Shown: piece by piece, positions 34,366-41,597 of the stretch | Numbering within the stretch: position 1 is the stretch's first letter | How the letters are laid out: each line of letters opens with the position of its first letter | Source: Verrucomicrobiia bacterium | Lineage (GTDB): Bacteria > Verrucomicrobiota > Verrucomicrobiia > Verrucomicrobiales > DEV007 | Assembly: GCA_030425385.1 (NCBI GenBank) | Contig: JAUIAH010000024.1 | Location: forward strand, 52,249 to 116,248 | Reading direction: 5' to 3' | Length of the DNA stretch: 64,000 nt | The notes under the pieces: model-generated | Databases searched by the model: none | What the model saw: the letters and a program-made list of their open reading frames with translations, nothing else | What the model was told of the DNA's origin: nothing | Position numbers and translations under genes: made by a program

Positions 34366-34536
34366 TTAGTCTAACGAAAGCCCAAGCTCAAGTTGGCTCT
34401 CTTGAGGGAGAGCACGTGGCTTGATGGCGCGAACCGTTGGTCGCGAACGCCGTTGTTGAAACCGGCGAGCGCTTTCGAATAGGGAGCGGAGGCGAGTGGC
34501 GATCTGACTTTGTGTCTGGGAGTCGAGGTGATTCAT
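34366..34536 (-). CDS. Small basic hypothetical protein
   Basis: A 56-residue reading frame starting MNHLDSQTQSQIATRLRSLF and ending LELGLSLD, rich in Arg and Gln, with no membrane segment. It occupies most of the 280-base space between selB and aroD and runs on the aroD strand, about 100 bases downstream of it. No ribosome binding site is visible and I recognise no family. It is supported mainly by a helix-like N-terminus and because the space is otherwise unexplained; it could be chance. Confidence 0.3.
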   Translation of the reverse strand: MNHLDSQTQSQIATRLRSLFESARRFQQRRSRPTVRAIKPRALPQESQLELGLSLD

Positions 34537-34632
34537 GACGGCTCATTGATACTGCACTAATGAACAGTGTTCAAGTGAAATGTATGATTTGTACGAGTGA
34601 ATGAAGCGGTGCCCTCATGGGGGGTGACTAGA

Positions 34633-35319
34633 TTAGAGGGCCATGGCCGTGAAGAGGCTGCGCATTTCGTGCGCGGACCATTGGCCGGGAGCGTTCGCTT
34701 GTTGCAGGTAGGCGTAGTTGAGAATCGAGCCTGCCTGCGCGAGCAGAACGCGCGATGACATTCCCAAGGGACCCATCCCCATGGCGGCGGTAGGGATTGA
34801 TGGGCGGAAGGCTTCAAGGAGATGATGGAGCGTATGAACGTCGTTGGCCGTGCGGGTGGTGACGGCAAATTTCAGGAGATCGGCTCCTGCATCGATGGCT
34901 CGGCTGCCCGCTTCGCGGAGGGTTTCAGCCGTGGGAGTCGTGGTGAAATCGTGGTAGGAAGCGAGGATGGCCACGTTAGCGCCCTTGGCTTGGGAGACGA
35001 TGGGGGTGAACTTGGCGAGGTTGCGGATCTCTATGTCCACAATCTGCGCATGGGGCAGATAGCTTTCCAGGTGGGCGGCGCGTTCCTCAATCGAAAGGGC
35101 ACCCATCCCGCCCTCGGCTGGGTCTCTCACCGTGAGGAGCACGGGTTTGGGAGATGAGGTGAGCCGTTCTTGGAGGGCATGCTGCTCGCTGAGAAGGCCA
35201 TCGATCCGGAATTCGAGCAAATCACAGCAATCGATTGTCTGACCAAGGGTCGGCAGGCAGGTCAGAGTCGGAGCATCTGCCACGGTTCCCACGATGGCCG
35301 GGTGATTTGGGATCATCAA
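34633..35319 (-). CDS. aroD: Type I 3-dehydroquinate dehydratase
   Basis: Third step of the shikimate pathway, forming 3-dehydroshikimate through a Schiff base. Type I features are visible: CDLLEFRID (substrate-binding E-x-R), PVLLTVRDPAEGG, VDIEIRN, ILASYHDF (catalytic His), LLKFAVTT (Schiff-base Lys) and MGPLGMSSRVL. Length (228) is normal. It is transcribed alone and divergently from the sugar transferase gene. The ATG at 35316, one codon in, is an equally good start. Confidence 0.94.
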   Translation of the reverse strand: MMIPNHPAIVGTVADAPTLTCLPTLGQTIDCCDLLEFRIDGLLSEQHALQERLTSSPKPVLLTVRDPAEGGMGALSIEERAAHLESYLPHAQIVDIEIRNLAKFTPIVSQAKGANVAILASYHDFTTTPTAETLREAGSRAIDAGADLLKFAVTTRTANDVHTLHHLLEAFRPSIPTAAMGMGPLGMSSRVLLAQAGSILNYAYLQQANAPGQWSAHEMRSLFTAMAL

Positions 35320-35377
35320 TTATTCGTAATCGTGACTTGTCTATTTTAGCAAATGTAGTTTTTAGAGTGACCGTCCC

Positions 35378-36781
35378 ATGCTCGCCCGTAAGGAAGAGAT
35401 CAGTCTGCAGCTGAATCAGATCGTCGACAGTTTCTTGTTGGCGATCGCATTCTGGTTCAGTTGGTGGCTACGCTACAACCTGCCGGAGTGGGGGGCAAAT
35501 TTCGATCTCAGCATCTACTCCATTCAGGAGTTCAGCTATTTCCTCTGGGTGATGGCCATCTTGGTGCCGTTCACGCCTTTGGTCTTGGAGTATGTCGGTT
35601 TCTACCACGACCCGCTACAGAAGCGCGTCCGGGATTCACTGCGTCAGATGGGCCAGGCCGTCATCTATCTTGGTGTGGTGATTGGCGCCGCCGTCATCTT
35701 CGTAAAGGTGGAGAATCAGAGTCGGGCTGTCTTGCTCATCTTCGGAGCCATTGCGGCGGCAGTCTTGCTCTTGCGCGAGCGTGCTTATCAAGCCTTTCTC
35801 CGCTATCAATTGCGGACGGGGCAATTGAGTCAGCCTGTGGTCTTGATTGGGCTGCCGGAGGACATGGAGACGGCCTTCAATGCGATTCCCATGGAGCAGC
35901 GGATGGAAATGGACGTCGTCGCACGTTTCGATGTGCGCGAGACTGATCGCGAGAAACTGGTCGATGTCCTCCATGACCACTCGGTATCGCGGGTGATCTT
36001 CGCGGCAGAACACATCCATTTTAACGAAGTGGCAGATGCACTCGCCGCCTGTGAGGCGGAAGGGGTGGAGGTTTGGGTCGCCGCGGACTTCTTCCAGACG
36101 TCAATCGCGCGTCCCAATTTCCAGGTGGTCGGAGGCAAGCCCATGCTGGTTTTCCGATCGACCCCAGAAGTGTCCTGGGCGCTGCTATTAAAGAACTTCT
36201 TTGATCGCCTGGCGGCGCTGGCGCTCATCATGGTGACCTCTCCACTATGGCTCTTCGCGACGATTGGCATCCGGATGTCCTCGAAGGGGCCGGTGATGTT
36301 CAGCCAAGAGCGTGGGGGCCTATATGGTCGGTCGTTCACCATGCTTAAGTTCCGAACCATGGTGGTCGATGCGGAGGATAAGCAGCGTGAGCTTGAAGAG
36401 GAGAATCAGATGTCTGGTCCCGTCTTCAAGATTGACGATGACCCTCGGATCTTTCCCTTTGGCAAATTTCTTCGGCGGACCAGCATTGATGAATTGCCAC
36501 AACTCATCAATGTCCTCCTCGGCCACATGAGCCTGGTCGGGCCTCGCCCTCTTCCTTCCTATGAAGTGGCCAAGATTGAACAGAGCTCGCAGCGTCGGCG
36601 CCTCAGTGTGAAGCCAGGCATCACCTGCCTCTGGCAGATTGGTGGACGCAATCGGATCACAGATTTCGACGAGTGGGTTGCCCTGGATTTGGAGTATATC
36701 GACAACTGGTCGCTCTGGCTCGACACGAAGATTCTCCTCAAAACGGTCCCTGTTGTGCTTCGTGGATCGGGAGCCCATTAG
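35378..36781 (+). CDS. Undecaprenyl-phosphate sugar phosphotransferase (polyisoprenyl-phosphate hexose-1-phosphate transferase family)
   Basis: Starts assembly of an exopolysaccharide or O-antigen by moving a hexose-1-phosphate to undecaprenyl phosphate at the inner membrane. The N-terminal 130 residues hold about four membrane helices, followed by a CoA-binding-like domain ([26 protein letters not shown]). The C-terminal catalytic domain begins with a membrane helix ([20 protein letters not shown]) and carries [24 protein letters not shown], the linker [33 protein letters not shown] and [13 protein letters not shown]. These are typical of the WbaP/WcaJ/EpsE-type family; the sugar (glucose or galactose) cannot be read. 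No other polysaccharide genes are nearby. Confidence 0.93.
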   Translation: MLARKEEISLQLNQIVDSFLLAIAFWFSWWLRYNLPEWGANFDLSIYSIQEFSYFLWVMAILVPFTPLVLEYVGFYHDPLQKRVRDSLRQMGQAVIYLGVVIGAAVIFVKVENQSRAVLLIFGAIAAAVLLLRERAYQAFLRYQLRTGQLSQPVVLIGLPEDMETAFNAIPMEQRMEMDVVARFDVRETDREKLVDVLHDHSVSRVIFAAEHIHFNEVADALAACEAEGVEVWVAADFFQTSIARPNFQVVGGKPMLVFRSTPEVSWALLLKNFFDRLAALALIMVTSPLWLFATIGIRMSSKGPVMFSQERGGLYGRSFTMLKFRTMVVDAEDKQRELEEENQMSGPVFKIDDDPRIFPFGKFLRRTSIDELPQLINVLLGHMSLVGPRPLPSYEVAKIEQSSQRRRLSVKPGITCLWQIGGRNRITDFDEWVALDLEYIDNWSLWLDTKILLKTVPVVLRGSGAH

Positions 36782-36924
36782 AACTGAATCCCACTCCTGA
36801 TTGATGTCCGTTTCGCAGATCCTAGGCGCACCCGTTCAAGTCGAACCGACTAAACCTTCAGAGACGGCTCGGAGCAAGGATCCGCGAACCCCTCGAATCC
36901 CTGTAAAATACGGGCAATTCGAGC

Positions 36925-36953
36925 TTGTGAAACTAAAGGTTTAGCGTTAAACT
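36925..36953 (+). promoter_or_regulatory. Candidate sigma-70-type promoter of the secretin locus
   Basis: TTGTGA (36925-36930) and TAAACT (36948-36953) are separated by 17 bases, about 70 bases upstream of the first gene of the locus. The -10 side overlaps an imperfect dyad, GTTTAGCGTTAAAC, which could be an operator. The rest of the 240-base gap shows nothing else recognisable. Confidence 0.35.
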
Positions 36954-37022
36954 TTTTATGAGAAATTACTAGCCATCGTTTTAAAAACGCACCATTCTCG
37001 CGCCACTTCCAACCGATTCACC

Positions 37023-37622
37023 ATGAGAAAGACTACCGTTTCGGGGGTTCTGTCCCTCATTCTCTTTCTGACTGTCGCATCTTCGGCATTCCAGACGTTA
37101 TGGGCTCAAGCTGCCAAGATCACTAAGGTCACGGTCGACGCGGTCCCTTCACCACAGTTCCAATTGTCGGGCAATAAGAAGCCCTTCAAGTCGACGAAGC
37201 GTTGGCTGGAGGCAGAGATTGTCTTCATGGTGAATGCTGCGAACAAGCCCAAGGACGGCTACTTGCCCGATTCTCTTGAGGTCGAGATCTTCGTCCTCGT
37301 TGAGGGTGCCGATCGGAAGCCAAAGCTTCTCAAGCACACAGGCACCTACTCAAACGTGGCTGTCGGTGAGAATCAAGCCGTTGCCGTCTATCTCCCTCCG
37401 CGGGAGTTCGCGCGCCTGGTGGGCAAAGACAAGCCTAGTCGTGGCGATGTGAAAGGGTATGCGGTGAATATCAAGTATGCTGGCAAGTCCCTAGGGACAG
37501 ATCTGAAGGGCATGAATGGTGCCGCGACCAAGGGGCCCGTGGAAATGGAAATGTTGCCCAAGAGTAAGACACCTTTCCGGGATCTTTATTACGATAATTA
37601 TCTGGTCGACTCCAACGGTTGA
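37023..37622 (+). CDS. Amuc_1102-like exported protein, first gene of the secretin locus
   Basis: A 199-residue protein with a signal peptide (VLSLILFLTVASSAFQTLWAQA) and an all-beta-looking mature part with no enzymatic motif (ITKVTVDAVPSPQF, RWLEAEIVFMVNA, LEVEIFVLVEG, NQAVAVYLPPREFARLVGKD). Position, size and features agree with Amuc_1102 of Akkermansia, which opens the same locus there. It probably has a periplasmic or surface role in assembling the secretin complex; its biochemical job is not established. 54 bases separate it from the PilM-like gene. Confidence 0.75.
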   Translation: MRKTTVSGVLSLILFLTVASSAFQTLWAQAAKITKVTVDAVPSPQFQLSGNKKPFKSTKRWLEAEIVFMVNAANKPKDGYLPDSLEVEIFVLVEGADRKPKLLKHTGTYSNVAVGENQAVAVYLPPREFARLVGKDKPSRGDVKGYAVNIKYAGKSLGTDLKGMNGAATKGPVEMEMLPKSKTPFRDLYYDNYLVDSNG

Positions 37623-37676
37623 TCGCTACGCTTTTCGAAACGGTCCTCAGGACTTTCACGAACGATTTGTTCTTCT

Positions 37677-39494
37677 ATGGCGAATAAAAATACCTCAACG
37701 GTTCTCAATCTTGGCTCCCAGCGTGTCAGCTTGGCCACGATCGCGGGAGGATCCAAAGGATCTCTGGCGCTCACGCGCTACGTACATCACGATTTAGAAG
37801 GTGATCCCACTTCAGATGCGACACGCATCCCACAGTTACAGATGGGAGTGAAGTCGGTGGTGGATCAGGCCAAGGTCAAAGGCAATTTGGTCCGCTGTGC
37901 CTTGGCTGGTCAGCCCGTCTTCATGCGTTTTGTGAAGTTGCCTCCTCTGAGCGAAGACAAAGTCGATCAGATCGTGGAGTTTGAGGCGCAGCAGAATGTG
38001 CCTTTCCCCATTAACGAGGTTTCTTGGGGATATCAGCTGATCGGTGAGCCCGGCTCAATCGACGTGGAGGTCCTCTTGGCGGCTATCAAGGGTGACGAAC
38101 TTTCTTCGATCAATGCCGCTGTCGAACGCTCGGGACTCAAGACGTTGTCAGTCGATGTTTCGCCCATGCTCGTCTACAACGCGTTTCGCCATGCCTACAG
38201 CGATCAGACGAAGCCTGCGTTGATTCTCGATATCGGGGCGCGCACGGCGAACTTGATCTACGCCGAGCCCGGGAAGGTCTTTATCAGTTCTAGCCGAATC
38301 GGAGGCGCGAGCTTTACCCAAGCGATCGCCAAGGAAATGGAGATCCCATTTGAGACGGCCGAACAGCTGAAGCTGCAGAAGGGCAAGATCAATGTCACGG
38401 GTGAAGAGCCAGGTGACGAGCAGGAAGGGCTCATCGCCTCCGTTCTCCAGAATGCCGTCACCCGTTTGCACGGCGAGGTCGTTCGGACGAACAATCGTTA
38501 CAAGAGCCAACAGGGTGGCAGTCTCCCAGAGATCGTCTACCTCGCAGGTCGCGCTTCCGGCACGCCCTATCTGGCGCATTTCTTGCAAGAGAAGCTCGGT
38601 GTGCCCGTCGAGTATTTCAATCCACTCCGCAATGTGGCGGTGGGGCCCAAGGTGAACCAAGAGCAGGTGGCCGCCGAGGCACACACCATGGGCGAATTGG
38701 TCGGCTTGGCTCTTCGCAATGGCGCACAGTCTCCTATCGAGCTCGAATTGGTGCCTGAGTCCGTTGGCGCGGCACGTGATGTCGAGCGGCGGAAACCCGC
38801 GCTCTTCCTGGGAGCCGCCTGTTTGTTAGGTGCCCTCGGAGCCGGAGGATTCTATTTCACGAATGCCGCCAGCGTGGTGGATTCGCAGGTCGATGACGTC
38901 AATCGTGACGTCGCTGCCCTCCAGGAAGTCCAGGATGGGATCGATAGTGCCAATAAAGATCTGAACGAGGTCAAGGAGCGTTCTTCCGATTTCGTGGGCG
39001 CGCTTTCCATGCGGGCCTTCTGGGCGGATTTCCTCACGGACCTCAACAATCGGGTTCAGAGTCCCGATAGCGTGTTGTGGTTTACCCAATTGATCCCGGT
39101 GGTGAACGAAACCAAGCTCACCAAGGAAATTGGTGATGATTTGGAGAATGCCTTCCGCGGACGTGATCTGAGCAAGCTCCGTGGTGATGGAGGCGGTAGG
39201 GGTGGCCGTGGTCGTGGTCGTGGCAATGAAGCCGACGCAGATCCGGTGGCCATTGATTCCGTCATTCTCAAAGGGCTCTTCCGCAGTCCCGCCCGACCCA
39301 CCATTGTTTCGGAGACGCTGATGACCGCGCTCCAGGAGTCGCCTTACTTCAAGTTAGAAGGGGAAGGTCCTGATGGAGAAGAGATTGTCCTACAAGAATT
39401 GATCACCGATTTGGAGGACGGGACAGACGATGAGGTCTGGGCTTACAATTTCGAGCTCACGCTGCCGCTGAAGAACCCCATCGTGATTGAGTAA
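37677..39494 (+). CDS. PilM-like actin-fold ATPase fused to a PilN-like membrane/periplasmic part (Amuc_1101-like)
   Basis: The first 350 residues are an actin-fold PilM/GspL-type domain. NLGSQRVSLATI is the phosphate-1 motif, LPPLSEDKVDQIVEFEAQQNVPF is family-typical, LILDIGARTANLIY (about 182-194) is the second phosphate motif, and YLAGRASGTPYLAHFLQEKLGVPVEYFNP is the adenosine motif. A membrane helix lies at 374-396. The rest, a coiled coil then an alpha/beta domain, looks PilN/GspL-periplasmic-like. Between them residues about 502-517 are a striking Gly/Arg run. In canonical type IV pilus operons PilM and PilN are separate; here they are one protein of 605 residues. It is followed 17 bases later by the Amuc_1100-like gene, so the order mirrors PilM-N-O-P-Q. 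Confidence 0.85.
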   Translation: MANKNTSTVLNLGSQRVSLATIAGGSKGSLALTRYVHHDLEGDPTSDATRIPQLQMGVKSVVDQAKVKGNLVRCALAGQPVFMRFVKLPPLSEDKVDQIVEFEAQQNVPFPINEVSWGYQLIGEPGSIDVEVLLAAIKGDELSSINAAVERSGLKTLSVDVSPMLVYNAFRHAYSDQTKPALILDIGARTANLIYAEPGKVFISSSRIGGASFTQAIAKEMEIPFETAEQLKLQKGKINVTGEEPGDEQEGLIASVLQNAVTRLHGEVVRTNNRYKSQQGGSLPEIVYLAGRASGTPYLAHFLQEKLGVPVEYFNPLRNVAVGPKVNQEQVAAEAHTMGELVGLALRNGAQSPIELELVPESVGAARDVERRKPALFLGAACLLGALGAGGFYFTNAASVVDSQVDDVNRDVAALQEVQDGIDSANKDLNEVKERSSDFVGALSMRAFWADFLTDLNNRVQSPDSVLWFTQLIPVVNETKLTKEIGDDLENAFRGRDLSKLRGDGGGRGGRGRGRGNEADADPVAIDSVILKGLFRSPARPTIVSETLMTALQESPYFKLEGEGPDGEEIVLQELITDLEDGTDDEVWAYNFELTLPLKNPIVIE

Positions 39495-39511
39495 GCTTTC
39501 GAACAAGACAC

Positions 39512-40525
39512 ATGAACTGGATTAAGCAGAATACGTTCTTATCTGGGGTGCTCGCGATCCTCATCTTGGGGGGGCTAGCTCTCGGGTACTTCTTTATGAA
39601 AGCGCGCGGCGAGTATGCCGCCGCCAAAGACCGCCTGGCTGACGCCTATAGCGCCAAGAAAGCCCTCGAATCGAAGAAGCCTTTCCCTGAGAGCGCGAAC
39701 GAAGACGAGGTCCGTAAGTTGGTTTCCACTTACCGTGCTGATGCGGAGTCGCTCATGAGCAAGATGCTCGCTTCTCAGGCGCCGATGCCCTCTGGGACGC
39801 GCGTGGCGCGTTTCCAGGAAGACCTCGCTCTGAAAGTCGACGCAGTCGTCAGTGCCGCGGAGGCCGCTGGGGTGACTTTGCCCGAAGGGTTTTATCTCGG
39901 TATGGAGAAGTATCAGACGCAGGTCCCCTTGGACGACGCTGTCGATGATCTGCAATTCCAATTGAACGCATCTGCTCGTCTCGCGGAGTTGTTGTTGGCT
40001 AACGATGTTTCCAAGTTTGGCATCAAGCGCCAAGCGATGCCATTTGAGCAGCGGCAAGCCGCGCCCCGTAACAACAATAACAACCGTGGTCGCAATCAGC
40101 GCACCCAAGCTCCTAAGAAGGAAGAGGTTCCCACCAGTGTTGTTTACCCAATGGAACTGGTCGTGGAGATGTCTCCTAAAGGATTTCAGAAAGTGATGAA
40201 TGCCCTTTCAAACACGCAGGCAGCGCTTCCTGGTGGTGATGACATCATGGCTGTGAGTGGCGAGGATAGTGGCGAATACTATTTCGTAACACGTTTCATG
40301 GGGATCGAGAATGAGACCCCATTTGCTCCGGAGAAATCACAAGAACCTGATGACGAGCCAGAGGCTGCTGAAGAAGATGCCGACGAAGACGCTTTCGGTG
40401 CCGCCGATGGTGAAGGTCTCAACATGGTCTTTGGCACGGAGAAAGTTCGTGCCTACCTCGCGCTCGATTTGGTGCGATTCGTCAAACCTGAAGTTGCCGC
40501 GGCAGATACCAAGCCTGCCGAGTAA
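39512..40525 (+). CDS. Amuc_1100-like (PilO-like) membrane-anchored protein
   Basis: A basic tip and one N-terminal helix (TFLSGVLAILILGGLALGYFFM) lead into a coiled coil (about 30-90), an Asn/Gln/Arg-rich flexible insert (about 180-205, NNNNNRGRNQR) and an alpha/beta C-terminal domain. This is the PilO layout. The position between the PilM-N fusion and the Amuc_1099-like gene identifies it as the counterpart of Amuc_1100, the Akkermansia outer-membrane-associated protein reported to act on host TLR2. An acidic stretch near 280-300 is low complexity. The next start lies 31 bases downstream. Its role is presumably to link the inner-membrane ATPase part with the secretin. Confidence 0.8.
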   Translation: MNWIKQNTFLSGVLAILILGGLALGYFFMKARGEYAAAKDRLADAYSAKKALESKKPFPESANEDEVRKLVSTYRADAESLMSKMLASQAPMPSGTRVARFQEDLALKVDAVVSAAEAAGVTLPEGFYLGMEKYQTQVPLDDAVDDLQFQLNASARLAELLLANDVSKFGIKRQAMPFEQRQAAPRNNNNNRGRNQRTQAPKKEEVPTSVVYPMELVVEMSPKGFQKVMNALSNTQAALPGGDDIMAVSGEDSGEYYFVTRFMGIENETPFAPEKSQEPDDEPEAAEEDADEDAFGAADGEGLNMVFGTEKVRAYLALDLVRFVKPEVAAADTKPAE

Positions 40526-40556
40526 TCCATTCATTAGCACACATTTCTTAGTCCAT

Positions 40557-41540
40557 ATGAACGACGATTGGCTCAAAGAGAATTACGAGAAAGCCTTATT
40601 GGTGGTAGGTGCCCTTGCTGCCGTGGGCGTGGCAGGTTGGTTGATTTATTCCAGCCAAAGCTTCTCGCAAGAATTTGACTATAGCTCTCCGCGTAAGAGC
40701 GCAGATCTTCCCGCCACGGGTATTGAGACCCTTCAACGGGCCTCCAAGGCATTCAACGAGTCCGCTACATGGGAGGGTGAGAACCTCTTTGTGTCGGTTC
40801 CTGTATTGGAGACTTGGAGTGGATCCGAATGGGAACTGAAGCAAGTGGGCAGTGACAAGGTCCATGATCCCATCCCTGATGAGTGGGTTAATAAGTGGGA
40901 TCTTGACATCACCAATCCCAATTTGAAGAACGAGGATCCCGATGGTGATAATTTCACCAACTTGGAAGAGTGGTTGAATGGCAAGTCTGTGGGTGAATCA
41001 TCCACCGCGACGAATCCAACCGATCCTAACAGTCATCCGGCATTCATCACGAAAGTGTGTTTGTCGTCGATGGTGGAGTCTGACCTGAACTTGATCTTTC
41101 GTGGGCAGGTGGATCCAACCACCTTTCAGATTGATCAAAAGTCAGATGGGAAATTCCCGAATCGTAACGAATTGCCCTCGATCGGGAAGACTTTCGGTCC
41201 CGATGATCGTTTCCGCTTAGATGGATTTGAAGAGAAACGCGGCGTCGATGCGAATGGTGTCCCGGTTGATGAATCGGTGGCAATTATCAGCTATGTCGAA
41301 GCGGGTGGGAATGCCCGCGTCAAGGTGCCGCTCACTCGCAATATCGAATGGGAGATGCCTACCCACGAAGGGGTCTTTACCGACCAATTCGACGGTAGTG
41401 AGTTTTCCGTTCAGCGCGGCTCCACCTTCAAGCTCGCGAATGATCCTGATAACACTTTCCGTGTGATCGAAGTGAATGACCAAATGGCCATCCTCAAAGA
41501 TCAGAACGGGAAAGACTACCAAATTTTACCCTGCCAGTAA
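40557..41540 (+). CDS. Amuc_1099-like membrane-anchored periplasmic protein
   Basis: MNDDWLKENYEKALLVVGALAAVGVAGWLIY gives a short cytoplasmic tip and one membrane helix (about 13-32, read in parts). The periplasmic part has a calcium-binding-like acidic repeat (NPNLKNEDPDGDNFTNLEEWLNG), as in many Verrucomicrobia surface proteins, then two beta-rich repeats ending FRVIEVNDQMAILKDQNG. It occupies the place of PilP/Amuc_1099 between the PilO-like gene and the secretins. The ATG at 40557 is chosen because the membrane helix follows immediately; the frame is open far upstream inside the preceding gene. Confidence 0.8.
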   Translation: MNDDWLKENYEKALLVVGALAAVGVAGWLIYSSQSFSQEFDYSSPRKSADLPATGIETLQRASKAFNESATWEGENLFVSVPVLETWSGSEWELKQVGSDKVHDPIPDEWVNKWDLDITNPNLKNEDPDGDNFTNLEEWLNGKSVGESSTATNPTDPNSHPAFITKVCLSSMVESDLNLIFRGQVDPTTFQIDQKSDGKFPNRNELPSIGKTFGPDDRFRLDGFEEKRGVDANGVPVDESVAIISYVEAGGNARVKVPLTRNIEWEMPTHEGVFTDQFDGSEFSVQRGSTFKLANDPDNTFRVIEVNDQMAILKDQNGKDYQILPCQ

Positions 41541-41597
41541 GGAGGTTTGTGAGTAACCCCATTTCTGAACAGTTAATATAGACTGACACCAATACAT

